From Ectobius pallidus (taxonomy: Eukaryota; Arthropoda; Insecta; Blattodea; Ectobiidae): a DNA stretch of 64,000 nt. Made by a program: the position numbers and the translations under genes. Shown here piece by piece: positions 42,830 through 54,312 of the stretch. The first letter of the stretch is position 1, and each line of letters starts with the position of its first letter. The stretch spans positions 17,280,606 to 17,344,605 of the forward strand of contig CAXKWD010000003.1 in assembly GCA_964059195.1 (NCBI GenBank), in the 5' to 3' direction. Below the pieces are notes generated by a model. The model was not told the origin of the DNA. It saw only the letters and a list, made by a program, of their open reading frames with translations, and ran no database searches.

Positions 42830-43055
42830 ATTGTCGGCCTGGGTGGCGCAGTTAGTATCGCGCTGACTTTCTGTGCCCAAGGTTGCGAGTTCGATCCCGG
42901 CTCAGGTCGATGGCATTTATGTGTGCATAAATGTGACAGGTCCCTGTTAGTAGCTTTACTGGGATGTAAAAGAACTCCTGCGGATCAGAATTCCGGCACA
43001 CCGGTGACGGTCACAGGCTTAAGTTACAGTACATCCCCGTCGTTAAATAACCATA
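42830..43055 (+). repeat. Full-length tRNA-derived SINE
   Basis: The head GGCCTGGGTGGCGCAGTTAG carries box A; GGTTGCGAGTTCGATCCCGG carries box B about 40 nt later. The body (GCATTTATGTGTGCATAAATG, GATGTAAAAGAACTCCTGCG, ATTCCGGCACACCGGTGACG) is followed by a short TAAATAA-rich tail. The body is shared with the minus-strand copy at 63476-63645, proving it is a dispersed family. Pol III transcription and LINE-mediated mobility are inferred from class. Confidence 0.85.
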
Positions 43056-43322
43056 TACCTAACTACCTACTAACTTCATTTTTATTTAAAACTACTAAAC
43101 TTTAAAATGTTCTTAAATCACACGTAAAATTCACTCCCTGGTTCTTCTGTGTCATGATGAAGCAGTTTTATTCTTATTGAATGTAACTCTGCAAGCGAGA
43201 TTTCCTGAAGATGGTTGAATATAACCGAAAGGTCTAAGAAAAAATAAAAGTTGAGAATAAAGGTATTGTATTATTTCACTGAACGAGCACAACTGTGCAA
43301 TTCGGCTTGATTGAAACACTTT

Positions 43323-43535
43323 GGGTGGCGTGCACCAACCAAGAATAAACTAAACTAAAGTAGTAAATCTAAGAAGGAAACCTGAAGTAAACAAAAACCT
43401 GTACATATGTCTTACTCTAGCACATTACTCCTATGACTTAAGAGTTATGCAGACATACTGGTTTTTGTTTACTTCAGGTTTCCTTCTTATATACTAGGCC
43501 TACTTTAGTTTACTCCTGGTTGGTGCACGCCACCC
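43323..43535 (+). mobile_element. 213-bp palindromic MITE, same ends as 26899-29401
   Basis: GGGTGGCGTGCACCAACCAA at the left and TTGGTGCACGCCACCC at the right continue inwards as near-complementary arms (AAACTAAACTAAAGTAGTAA; GAAGGAAACCTGAAGTAAAC), so almost the whole element folds into one hairpin. TTT occurs on both sides (43320-43322, 43536-43538). It is a deletion derivative of, or mobilised by, the same transposon as 26899-29401. Confidence 0.85.
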
Positions 43536-44280
43536 TTTGTCTTCCAAAGCATTAAATATTTTCCTTGAAATCGATATTCACATATTTACATATAACTTTT
43601 AATTGCTTTTGTGAATGAATTCTTAGCACTGTCACATCCATTCAATATTCACAAGGTTTTACTGTAGGTGGCATCCCATCTTAGCACCAGTTGGCCTTAA
43701 TCAGTTGGAGTGGCAGCATATGGAGAATTAGCAATGCAGCCTTGTTGCCGTCATTGTTTTTGGCTAGGATCTGCCTAAGCTGTCAGGTGTCTGTGATGCG
43801 CGCAGGTTGGGATGTTAATAGCTTCTGTGTTACGCAGTTGTAAACTGCGATGTAAACATTTCCTCAAATCTCCACATTTAGTGGCCACTGTTATGTAACG
43901 CATCACTTTGTCACAGGGTCATTCCACATGAAATCATCCAAATTTTAAAAATATTGGTTGCATGACCATTTTAGAAAAAAAAATTGTATATGAGTTTATA
44001 CATGTTTCAAGATTTAAAAAAGTTTTCAAAAAATCTTGTATTCTTGCTTACTTAGGGGTGTCCATTTTCAGTCATGGTGTAGGCTAATGCATTTTTTTGC
44101 GAAAGTAGCTGATTTAAAATATTTCCATAACTCAACAACCATAAGAGTTAAAAATTTGATTTGTGAGCCATTTTGTAACTTTTGAAGCCTGCTTTCAGAA
44201 ATATTTTAGTGTTTTCTTCAATGCCAAATTTTTCATATAAATATATAAATTTGAAATTCAGGTAAAGTTTAACAAAAATA
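43536..44280. other. Mostly unassigned
   Basis: CAGGGTCATTCCACATGAAA at 43915 looks like a DNA-transposon terminus, but I could not find a matching inverted end. No coding content recognised. Confidence 0.3.
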
Positions 44281-44520
44281 ACTTTTTGGGCCAAAACGCA
44301 TTTATAACGTCTATGGGACGAAGTCTATTGATTTCGGACCAAATCGGTTGATTGGTACCAGAGAAATGCCAAATTTTGTGCCTATTTTATGGTAATAGGC
44401 TTTATTAGAATTTATCAAATGCAAATCAGTTCTCATGACAACATATTGTTTTACAGTGTTCATATACGGATTTGGAAATTGCAATACAGCTAGCTTCGAC
44501 AAATCCACATATTCCTTCAC
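44281..44520 (+). repeat. Diverged copy of the 35460-36045 repeat, inverted
   Basis: The minus strand reads GCCTATTACCATAAAATAGG, CAACCGATTTGG, CCCATAGACGTTATAAATGC, in the same order as one 135-bp unit at 35605-35735. On the plus strand ATCAGTTCTCATGACAACAT also matches the Helitron interior at 39330. The 69-codon minus frame here is repeat-derived. Confidence 0.55.
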
Positions 44521-44779
44521 ATATGCCTATCAAACTTTAGACCTTTGTTCTTATATAAGCCCTGCTTAATGAATCGATCTGGAGCTTAACTCGGAAATCG
44601 ATAAAAAAAAACTTATTTTCTGCATATCATCATTGCAATTATCACTGCTGAAACAAAAGCATTCTGGCACTTTGTTACATTAGTTTATCTGATTTTATTG
44701 TTTTTATTATTATTATTATTATTATTTCACGTTAAAGGCATTGTACATAAAGATCGGCCCTGATGCTTTCCGTTCTAGA

Positions 44780-44997
44780 TACCTGTTAGTGTTATAAATA
44801 TGCATTAAATAAAATTTAATTTCCTATATAATATAATTTTTTTCTGTACTAGCTTTTAACACGTAAGTTATATGCGGGAAAGCTTGCGCAACATATTTTG
44901 CACAATTTTTTTATTTTTTGTAATTTCTTTTGTAGATCATAACTGCATTTTTATTTTTAATTTTTTCAATATTTTTGGTCATTAAATGCCTTGCCGT
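44780..44997 (-). mobile_element. Truncated relative of the hAT element at 11960-12651
   Basis: On the minus strand the end reads ACGGCAAGGCATTTAATGAC, matching the terminus TAGGGCAAGGCATTTAATGA at 11960, followed by similar AT-rich repeats. The other end is not visible, so the copy is truncated. Confidence 0.45.
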
Positions 44998-45381
44998 GGT
45001 TATTAACACATAGGCCTACTCCAGGGAAGGTAGTAGCCATAAAATCACGAAATATCTATATTTCCCTTAAGTATATTTTGATGAAGATGTTATTTAAATG
45101 CAACACTGTTGAAATACTAAAATTTGGCAATCGTTAACTTCTATTTTCCATCCTGCTCCTTGTGCTAGTGACGGGTCAAAGAAGAAACATTCCCACTTAC
45201 GCATGGGAGAGGAATTCTGCGACACATTTTACACAGTTTATTGTAATTGTGCCGAGCACTTGACCACGCTGCTCTTTATCTTTTTGTGGGAAGCAATAAA
45301 CTACATTTCTCAATTATTACTGCGCATTGATAACATGACCTAATGCATTCTTGGAATTACGTAGTCGGCTATTCAATGGTG

Positions 45382-45435
45382 CAGTGTTTCCCAAACTGTG
45401 TTCCGCGATGGTTTTCCGTGATCTTCGTAGCATTA
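45382..45435 (+). mobile_element. Isolated hAT-like terminus
   Basis: CAGTGTTTCCCAAACTGTGT at 45382 is typical of hAT element starts. After about 55 bp it is interrupted by the element beginning at 45436. I see no matching right end. Confidence 0.35.
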
Positions 45436-45815
45436 CAATTGAAGGCCCTTGTTCCATAAGGACGTAAGGCACAAATTTTTAATTTTGAGTTTTTAACATT
45501 TATGCCTTCTCCTCATATCTCTTAAATACTCAGTGAACTATTTGTACTTGTACCTTAAAACTCTGCTCAGTTATAAGAAAAGACCTGTGAGACTGCAAAG
45601 TCATTCTACTTCATGACAGTTCCATACAGGCGTAAGGCACACTTCCTATCTGTTACTGAGGTGTGTTTGCCAACTGTTTTTATTTTCCGCAGTGCTACCT
45701 TCCAAGCAAATTTTATAAAACTGAACTTGTATTTCTTAAGTGTAACTTCATTCAAAATATATTGTTTTGCTTATCATCTATTGTATTAATGACTATACTG
45801 GTATTAAGCTATGTC
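45436..45815 (+). mobile_element. MITE copy 1 (AATTGAAGG ends), right end lost
   Basis: Direct copy of the left half of 46298-46994: AATTGAAGGCCCTTGTTCCA, GTAAGGCACAAAT, CATATCTCTTAAATACTCAG, GTTATAAGAAAAGACCTGTG, TTATTTTCCGCAGTGCTACC. Similarity ends at about 45815, followed by ATT-rich microsatellites (to about 45980). Confidence 0.75.
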
Positions 45816-46116
45816 AGTAATTTAAAAATGCACTCATCATCATCTAATTATCCGACAATTATTATCATCTAGCCTACAGTTATTATTTTATTAATAATAT
45901 TATTATAATTATGATCATTATTGTTATTATTACTCTTATTATTTTCATTTACACTTATTGCTATTGTTAGTTAATATATTTTTATTAATCTTGTTCTTGT
46001 AAAATTAACCTAGCTGCTACGTACAGAAAGTCAGATTGTAGTATTCTTTCATACCTTCACAAACATCTGAAAGGACTCAAACCCAGAACAGAGCTGAAAC
46101 TCTTCAGGCCTTTCAC

Positions 46117-46198
46117 TTTGTTGTGCGGGATAGTCTAGTCGCCCTCGGCAGGCGATTAATTTTGTTGTGCGGGTAGTCTAAACGCAGTAGGCAGGCGA
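46117..46198 (+). repeat. Diverged tandem repeat, about 38-bp units
   Basis: TTTGTTGTGCGGG(A)TAGTCTA then 12-13 bases then GGCAGGCGA occurs at 46117-46155 and again at 46161-46198. It sits between the two copies of the MITE family. Confidence 0.75.
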
Positions 46199-46297
46199 AC
46201 TGACGGGACGATCTTGGCTTTGAGCATGAAAAATCGTTATTTTATGACAAACACCGTGCAGTTGTAAGTTTTGATTATCTTTAATCAACAGACAAGA

Positions 46298-46994
46298 AAT
46301 TGAAGGGCTTAGTTCCATAAGGGCGTAAGGCACAAATCTTTAGTTTTGAGGTTTTAACATTTATGCCTTATCATATCTCTTAAATACTCAGTGAACTATT
46401 TGTACTTGTGCCTTAAACCTCTGCTCAGTTATAAGAAAAGACCTGTGAGACTGCAAATTCATTCTACTTCATGACAATTCCATACAAGCGTAAGGCACGC
46501 TTCCTATCTGTTATTGAGGTGTGTTTACCAACTGTTTTTATTTTCCGCAGTGCTACCATCCAAGCAAATGTTTATAAAACTGAACTTGCATTTCTGAAGT
46601 GTAACTTCATTCAGAATAGATTGTTTTGCCTATCATGTATTGTATTAATAACTGAATTGAATTGGCAAATATGCAATTGTCACTGTATAATACAGGTTTT
46701 TACTAAAATAAAGTAAAAACAAATAATATGATACAAAGTAAAAAGATTTTGCTACTGTAAAAGTACTTCAGTTTATGTTTAACATGCTTAGGTACCCCTA
46801 GTTGTAAAAAATCCCAATACACTCTACCTTGTAAATTTGCAGAACACTAATTTAGCCTATCCTTCAAACACATATGTTATAAAATTAAACTTTAAACCAC
46901 CTACTTGTGAGTGGTAACACCGTTTAAAAACATCAAGATTTCTCGAAACTATGTCCTTGTGCCTTAGGCCTTTATGAAACTAGGTCCTTCAATT
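46298..46994 (+). mobile_element. MITE copy 2 with both ends, about 690 bp
   Basis: Left AATTGAAGGGCTTAGTTCCA-TAAGGGCGTAAGGCACAA and the reversed right end AATTGAAGGACCTAGTTTCA-TAAAGGCCTAAGGCACAA form inverted repeats of about 38 bp. AATT lies at both borders and could be a 4-bp duplication, but copy 1 also has AATT, so it may belong to the terminus. GTAAGGCAC recurs internally (about 46491). No coding content. Confidence 0.75.
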
Positions 46995-47023
46995 GAAATA
47001 CCTTCAAGTATACATACAGTATA

Positions 47024-47532
47024 CTTGTTAATGAATAACACCGAAATATTTTATCTGTGTATAGAGAGGACATGGACAAGGAACTTCTATTGGGAGACTT
47101 TTGCTCTATGGCGTAAAATGTGTATTCCACAGGACGTTAAAATCATTACAATTTGGTGCTACTAAGTCAATGATTAAACGAAATAGGGTTAAAATGTTCA
47201 TTAAATTTACTCCATGCCTTCTTAGTGATTGATAAATATGTGGTTCTTAATAATTCATCAACAGCTTTACCATAATTTAGGAGTTTTCATAATCTGCAAA
47301 ATTTACAGACTAATCACATGACTAGCCGCCACTGCATCAGTTTTTTATTCATAACTACAGTGCTAACAACGTAGTTCCTATGTTCTGATATTGTTCAAAT
47401 GTTACAAGTCAGTGGTGGTCATGCCCTGGGAGATTTCATTTCTATAGAGCAAAAATCTCCTAATAAAAGTTGCTTGACTATGACCCCTCTATACACAAGT
47501 AAAATATTTCGGTGTTATTCATTAACACCCTG
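47024..47532 (+). mobile_element. TA-flanked MITE copy 1 (Tc1/mariner-like)
   Basis: Ends CTTGTTAATGAATAACACCG and (reversed right end) CAGGGTGTTAATGAATAACA continue as inverted repeats for about 60 bp, through GAAATATTTTA-CTGTGTATAGAG. TA is on both sides. It aligns end to end with 56071-56599. It starts just 29 bp after the MITE ending at 46994. No transposase frame. Confidence 0.8.
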
Positions 47533-48002
47533 TATATTATTGACAGTAATTAATGGCCAATTGCCTTAGATCATTTCAGATGATATTAGGTTTATAACTA
47601 TAGGCCTACTTTTTAAAAAATATTAAATATTGATACAGTATTCAGACTACAGGTACTACAGTAAATGTATTGTTAACCTTTGTTATTTCTAGGATTAATA
47701 TAGGTGAGAAATATTACAATTATTATTTGTTCTAATAATATAAACAGGTGCCTATTAAAATATTTGCCTATAGCCTAACACTATACCGATATAGGCAACC
47801 ATGACTAGTAACTTATAACCAACTGGTTTTTTTCCATATACCGTACTAAGAATTGGCTTTACACTTGATTTATGGTTTACGATATGTTAGAAACAGTACG
47901 TACTTTAATTTAGAATTTTGTTTAATTTTTTACTGACCTTAATTGGGTTTATAAAGTCAGTTGATAGTTAGTCTTGTCTAAGATTAATAAATTGTGTTAA
48001 CA

Positions 48003-48480
48003 AGCATGCCCGGGGCTTCGCCCGCGATTATTTACTCAGCTGCCAGATGTTTTATTTAAATGATTTATTTAACAGAAAAATAATTATAACATTTATTAAC
48101 ACATCGTATTTACATAAATTGCAAAAATTATATAATTTTATTCTTAATTATAGTGTTTTCCTGTAACAAATACAAATAATTATACGAATAGAACGAATCT
48201 TATGCTTCCGTATGAGCATAAAGAATCGAAGTGAAACTATTAAAACGTACCAAAGACTCATGAACCTTGCTCAATTCATGCATACACAATTAAAACAATT
48301 GATAATGAAATAACTAAAATCCCGGTTTCGATGTACATTTCATGATTAAAATGCAATGCCCGGGGGAAAGAAAACGACTTCAGATTCGAGTTTCCTAGCC
48401 CTAAAAAACTCCGTACAGTGAGTTTCGTCCAAGTCATTCAATGCTCTTTTTTTCCCCGGTTGCTATGGCAATTAATCTCA
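48003..48480 (-). mobile_element. Helitron-family copy, minus strand
   Basis: Starts CATGCCCGGGGCTTCGCCCG (reverse of the terminal hairpin, GCGGGCGAAGCCCCGGGC). It shares ordered modules with 30590-31050 and 5945-6235, including ATTAAAACGTACCA, TCCCGGTTTCGATGTACATT, AATGCCCGGGGGAAA and CAGATTCGAGTTTCCTAGCC. The far end is not resolved. Confidence 0.65.
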
Positions 48481-49174
48481 CAATTGAATACTGTCATTTT
48501 AGTAGGTGGCGTTGGATGTTCATGGGATATAACGAATTTTGGTTTTTATATAGTAGGCTAAATAGCTCAATAGAAATACCATATGATGAATCCCTGCCTA
48601 TAATCGGAAGAAGAAAAATGAAGTTGTGTCGTGTTGAACATGCTGTTCGTCATTGTCATTGGAACGACTTGAGTTTCTGAATTAATAGGGTAGAGTGTGG
48701 GCTATTTCGGTACTGGATGTTCTGAATTATTCATTTAATGGCTGCATAAATATTGTATTGCAGGCAGCAGCAGTGGGGTTTTGTTTTGAAATGCGAATTT
48801 ATATTGTGAGAAGATCAAGTGATTTATGTCGGTTGTCATTCATACTCAAAACACACATCATTCTCTGAAGAAATCTTCATGGTTGGATTCAGTGCTTTCC
48901 ATCATTGGCTTTCTATTAAATTGTTTTACGCATCACGGTTCATGGCGATTCTACGGAAGCGTATTATAGTCTCAAATTTCAGGCTGTCGGTCTTTTTAAC
49001 ATTCAGAAGCGTCAAAACATTAACTAGATACGACTGGAAGCAGCTGTAAATAGAATCTACTGTGATGGGCGGGGACAGATCTGTGGGCTACATAAGCAGA
49101 CTTCTTTTAATTTGCTGACTTCTGTTGCATTAGCTCCCATGGCGATTTGTATGCTGTGGATTATATAAGAATGT
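48481..49174. other. No feature recognised
   Basis: Open frames at 48441-48680 and 48819-49049 lack recognisable content. The sequence may continue the Helitron copy leftwards in its own sense, but I could not match it to other copies. Confidence 0.25.
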
Positions 49175-49700
49175 CAGGGTGTTCACTGGTCGGGAAAAGC
49201 CGGGAATCCGGGAAAAGGCCGGAAATTTCGTATGGTCGGGAAAATCCGGGAAAAGTCAATGAATTTGTTAAAATATCTGGGAAAGTTCGAAAAATTGCAT
49301 AGCTGAAGGTAAGAACTAGAAGAGAAGAAAAGAAAACTACTCTTAGAGTCCGAAAAAGCTGCAGCTGCTCTAGATGAACAAATTAAGTTGCTGAAGAAAA
49401 AATAAGTGGGATCAAAAAGATCTCTAGACAATAATAGGCCTATAAGAAGGTATATTTAATTAATTTTACTGTTCCTTACTTTTGTGTCTGTTATAGCCTA
49501 AGTAATTATTGTTTGCAATTACTTTTGTTACTAAACGTTTTTCTTATATAAAGTAGTAGGCTATATAATCCTATTATTTTTCTTACACAGTTATTAGAAA
49601 CCGCTTCATAATCATGTTTTGGTCGGGAATTTTTTAAATGATCAATGAAAATCAGGGAATAAGTCGGGAATTTCTTCAGCATTACTTGGTGGACACCCTG
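49175..49700 (+). mobile_element. CAGGGTGT-type MITE copy 1 with a coding tail
   Basis: Begins CAGGGTGTTCACTGGTCGGG and ends GGTGGACACCCTG (12-bp inverted ends). Subterminal GTCGGGAA motifs repeat at both ends. It aligns with 58257-58671 except for an extra block of about 100 bp. In that block, 49319-49405 is an open stretch of 28 codons ending TAA: EEKKRKLLLESEKAAAALDE then QIKLLKKK. This looks like the C-terminus of the parent transposase, kept in this copy but lost in the other. Confidence 0.75.
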
Positions 49701-49965
49701 AATATTCATGTCTCTTGCATTTTATACAACAGCCCTTGGTACTATGAAGGTCTATGCCAGTTTTCACCAGTTATTTTTCTGTAGGTCTGTTCAAATCATT
49801 GTCGAACTTTCGGGGTCCAGAAAACTTCTTCTCCCCCAACTCGTTCTATCGCCCCCTTTCCACCATTTTACTAACTATTCTTCTAACTAGGGCAGAAAAT
49901 CGATTACAATTTCTAATCGAGTTAACGCTTGACTTAATCGATTAATCGACCGATGAAAAAGCAAG

Positions 49966-50306
49966 TCTAAAAAATGATTTTTTAAAATACTTATAATGCA
50001 GATATTCCAAAGATTGTAGATGATGATGTTCGTATGTTTATAAATAGATAGAAAAAGGAATCACTCAAATATACTTTCATTTGTGGAAATTATAATGAAA
50101 ACGGCATTTCAGTGCACGAAACTTGGCTGCTATTACGTAACGATAATTACCCATAACTGTAACAGTTTAATTAATTCTGAAAATAATTTGTACTTGTAGA
50201 GATAGTCAATAAAGAACATGCCATATTACAAGGTTACAGAACAATCCATTGCTGAGAGAAAAAAAATTAATTTCACCTATTTCTCACCGAAAACTGTACG
50301 TCTCCC
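49966..50306 (+). mobile_element. Truncated copy of the TTAA element at 34014-34525
   Basis: AAAATACTTATAATGCAGAT, TTTGTGGAAATTATAATGAA, AACGGCATTTCAGTGCACGA, CAATCCATTGCTGAGAG and TATTTCTCACCGAAAACTGT follow the same order as 34180-34525 and end at ...CTCCC|TTAA (50307-50310). The left third, including the left inverted repeat, is missing. Confidence 0.7.
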
Positions 50307-50900
50307 TTAAGGAGCGACTGTAAGAAGTCAGTGCAGGAATTCCTCTGATCTACAGCGATAATGTTGATAATGTACTATAATGTGATGTACAGTATAACAA
50401 CAGCAAGCTGGGGACCTAAGAGGTACGGAATCGCAAAAAACCGAACCCCTAAGAACTTATTATTAATAAGAATATTTTCAGGCGCGGATTGGGTTACTGT
50501 ACTGAACTGAGAGAGTGGGAGAGAGTGACGCACTTCTGTGCATATTATTGGAATGTTAAATACGCGAAAAAGCGATAGGATTTCACATCAATCAATCTGG
50601 TCGCAAGTGTCATGTTCAGCTCAAGCTATTGCGTCTCGCTTTGCCCACCGGAGTCATTCTTTATGCGTGTCTTGCTCCGGATTTGGCAACAGCTGTGAAG
50701 TATTCCCATATGTAGAAATTAAGTAATACATCTTCGTTACTTTCGCTCTTTATGCAAGGCAATATAAAACTAAACTTCCAGACAAGATATAATACGTTTT
50801 GTTGCAGAAAATATGAAACAAAAAAAGACGTGTAAGTTCATTTGATGTAAATACATTTGGTTTAATTAATCAAACATTATTATCTTAAACGTCATTTTAA

Positions 50901-51638
50901 GGGGGCTCATACACCAAGAGACCATACCCGAGCAGGCATTACAGTAAAAGTTCTATATCTTCAACACTATTTGCAATAACAAAATAAAAATTTGGACATT
51001 AGAAGTATTCACTTGGGGCTTGAGATGTGCACAAAAATTATTACAATGTCACAAATATGAAGGTTGATATTATAATATTAATTTTTTTTATTTTTCAAAA
51101 TGCGGTACGGCCTAAGAAACATGATTTCTTGCAAAGGGCCAATCTCATTGGTCTAATCTTTTTTTTTTATTCACAGCTGACACTATAATTTAGAGGCTAA
51201 ACCTTCATTGAGTACTGTTGCATGCCTGATACAATTTTCAGGTAATTTAAAATTTCAATATCAAATTATTACTAATTTTTTCACATTATGTTCTCAAGTG
51301 AAATAATCTTGTGATGCAAATACATCAGATTATTTAAGTTTGTCCTCTAGAAGACACAAAAATCTATGTATGTGCAAAATTTCATGCAATTTGGGCCATT
51401 ACTTTAAAATATATTGTGTTTTTTGTGTTGAAAATATTAAGTTACAGGTAAATTGCTTTGAAAATTCAACATGCCATTCAACTTGACGCACATACTGACA
51501 TTTAAACTTGTATATTTCCAGTAAATGACCGAATTTAAATATAAAAATTATAGGGTGTGTTCAGAAAGGTGTGTTCTTTAATATGAGAGTAAAATAAAAG
51601 AATTAAAAATTTTGACACTGGTTGGTGTATGAGCCCCC
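50901..51638 (+). mobile_element. TTAA-flanked transposon, second family
   Basis: TTAA at 50897-50900 and 51639-51642 flank GGGGGCTCATACACCAA and its exact complement TTGGTGTATGAGCCCCC, a 17-bp perfect inverted repeat. The G-run start and TTAA site resemble the element at 34014, so a related transposase may serve both. No coding content. Confidence 0.85.
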
Positions 51639-52308
51639 TTAAAGAAAAGAAACACTCCACAGCTATCCAAGTTTATCAACATGCACTACTGGGACAAGCG
51701 CCATTATCTTTGCTTTCTTTAAGCAACATCTTTGAAAATGAGTGAAAAACTGAGTTCGCTGTAAAATGAGAGAATTCTCACTAAAAACTATTGTATGCAC
51801 CACATACGCTAAAACTTTAGCGGACTCATCGCGTACTTGTTAAATATAGATTTAAGGTAAATGACCTAAAAGGTGGGGGAAAAGACAAAAGTGCCATTTT
51901 TTAAATCTAGGAGTCATGATAGAATATCTGTACTAGTGGGCAACGTCCTTGTTGTACTAGTTAAAATAATGTCATCAAAATCCTGGCTCTGCTGACATCA
52001 CCTAGGCCTAATCGTGAATGCCAGTTAATAAAGTTAAAAATTTAGTCCACATTACTACAAATGGACAACACTCAAGGAGTTTTCAAAATTAACTGGTTTC
52101 AATATTAATAATCTATAAACAATAAAATTTGCTTATTAATGCACTTCCGCTAAAATAGTCTGAAAGATGGAATTTGCTTTATCTAATTCTGTCTGTCTTT
52201 TTTTCAGGTACGTTCGCTTATTCATTGCTTCATATTCCCAGTTCATTGAGTTGAGTAAGTAAACAAAATGAAATATGAACTTAGAGATTGAAAGTGAAAT
52301 TTGTAGTA
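51639..52308. other. No feature recognised
   Basis: AT-rich spacer between two DNA transposons. No exon, RNA gene or repeat recognised. Confidence 0.3.
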
Positions 52309-53466
52309 CAAATAGAATTCCGATTAGCCGAACCCCGATTATACATGCTTTAGTTTCTAGGAATGTGTTACTTCCAAACTACAGACTTTTAGATAGCAGT
52401 AGAAAAAATGTACATAAATTTATATTATAATGTAAATAGTAATACAACTCCAATTAGTTCTTAACAAGGTTAGCAATTGTAAATAATAATATATGGAAAA
52501 CGATCTAATTGTAATCATACAATTAAGTTAGGTACATTAACATAGGTAACATACATCATAGGCAGAAACATGTAGAGTATATATTATAAAAGAATGAAAA
52601 TGATAGAATAAGTATATACCAAAACACAAAAAGTAGTTCATACAAATACTGTATCTGGTAAAGAATGCATGTAGAGTTACCACTGTCTTTGGTAAAGAAT
52701 GCATGCAGTGTAACACTGTTTATTTGCTGAATAAATAATAATAATAATATGTTTATAAATAACCATAACCTAATATTGTTAGCTATTTCATACACTATAG
52801 TCATATATTACTTTACCATTTAGCATTTAGAAATGCATTATCTTGCAAAATAACCTCATATTGTGCGTATTTTTTTACATTGTAAATAATATTATGCTTT
52901 AGTCACTACGAATGTTTTATATTTTTCTAAATAACTGTAAGCATTCATTAATAGCTATTTCTTGTACTATGCATACTTAATTAAGAATTTAAGAATGTGT
53001 TATAATATTTGTAAGCAACTATTAACATCTATCGTTAGCCATCTCATGCACTATAATTAATATCCATATGTTATGCTTTAATGTTATGTTTGTAAATAAC
53101 TATAACCTTAATATACCTCATGGTAAAATAAAGTTAAACTTTTGGATAATAAATCATAATAATAGCCGAACCCCAAATATCCGGATAGATTTTAAGGACA
53201 TTTCTTTTTAATATTGCATTCTAGGCCTTCTGCTTTAAGCCTTCCAGTTTTATAGGCTTAAATAGTTTTATAGGCTTAAATAGTTTTATAGGTTTAAATA
53301 GTTGAGACTTTTATTTTTTAATTATAATTTTGGTATTTGTTTGCAAATTTTGTTTCTTTAATGCTTACACTATGCTACTGCATTTTCACAAAAGCATTTT
53401 GCTAGGGATATCTGCATAACCGGATCATGTCAGTCCCCGGTTAGTTCGGATGTTGGGGTTCTACTG
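52309..53466 (+). mobile_element. pogo/Tigger-like non-autonomous element
   Basis: The reversed right end is TA|CAGTAGAACCCCAACATCCG, then AACTAACCGGGG; the left end is TA|CAAATAGAATTCCGATTAGC, then CGAACCCC. The CAGTAGAACCCC...CCGA pattern with TA target sites is characteristic of pogo/Tigger termini, and an extra terminus-like AGCCGAACCCCAAATATCCG lies internally at 53163. The AT-rich interior contains diverged repeats of about 110 bp built on TAAATAACTATAACCTTAAT-like blocks. No transposase recognised. Confidence 0.55.
53248..53301 (+). repeat. 18-bp tandem repeat, three units
   Basis: TTTTATAGGCTTAAATAG at 53248-53265, 53266-53283 and, with one change, 53284-53301. Confidence 0.9.
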
Positions 53467-53948
53467 TAGTAGTATTATCTAGGTACTGTATATTGTGTAA
53501 GCTCCCTGAACAATAGATCGCTAGATCCTAAAATCCAGCCACTATGTCCGATGAAATATACCCATAAAAGGAAAAATAGCCTATGTTTTGTACTGCGTGA
53601 ATACGGTTTATTGTAGGCTTATTCCTTATTTCAGGACCTGGAAACTGTGTTTTCTCTCTTGTTAACCGTTCATACAGCATCCGAATTATTAGGATTCCGG
53701 TTAGATTCATATTCTATGATTTTCTATGATTTTCTATTAAAAAAATCAAGATCTACAAACAAAATAGCGAATGGGATTTTTGACTGTCAGTATTTTTACA
53801 ATAAAAAAATTAAATATGTATGGTGACTAAGAATTTTTCCTTAAATTTGAGACATGCATGGAACTTTTTTTTCCATTTGTAATAAAGATGCAGCGAAACT
53901 AATGTGTGTTTTTTTCTATATCATTGGTCCTATTAAAAAAAAAAAATA

Positions 53949-54312
53949 CTAGGCTGTCCACATTCTTGAAAGTCAGGGAAATTAAAATCGCTCTGGGAAA
54001 AGTCAGAAAAATTTTGTAAAATAAAGGAAGAAGTCAGGGGAATCTGTACACAAAATATGGAATTGTCAGTGGAAAAAAGCTAGCATCAGTTAGCAAATGT
54101 ATGTTTTGCTCCAGTCTATTGTATTCCAAACTGTGTAAGCAATTTCCTGTTCAGTATTTGAGCTAATCTTTCTTATTTTTGATATGTGGATGGAAGCTGA
54201 ATATTTTTGTTTGCAATTAATTTTGAAAACATTGATCCTTGTAGTCAGGGAAATGTAAGCTTTTGGTCCTGGTAAGTCAGGGAAATTTGTTTTGAAATTT
54301 CTGTGGACACCC
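53949..54312 (+). mobile_element. MITE, second copy of the 16908-17308 family
   Basis: Starts TAGGCTGTCCAC and ends GTGGACACCCA; contains GTCAGGGAAATTAAAAT, TGAGCTAATCTTTCTTATTT, and GTCAGGGAAATGTAAGC. Subterminal GTCAGGGAAA motifs occur on both sides. The short inverted end (GTGTCCAC) is also shared with the CAGGGTGT family at 49175 and 58257. Confidence 0.7.

Noticed and set aside
43915..43940. CAGGGTCATTCCACATGAAA as the end of a transposon
   Set aside because: No matching inverted end or second copy could be found in the window, so no element is called.
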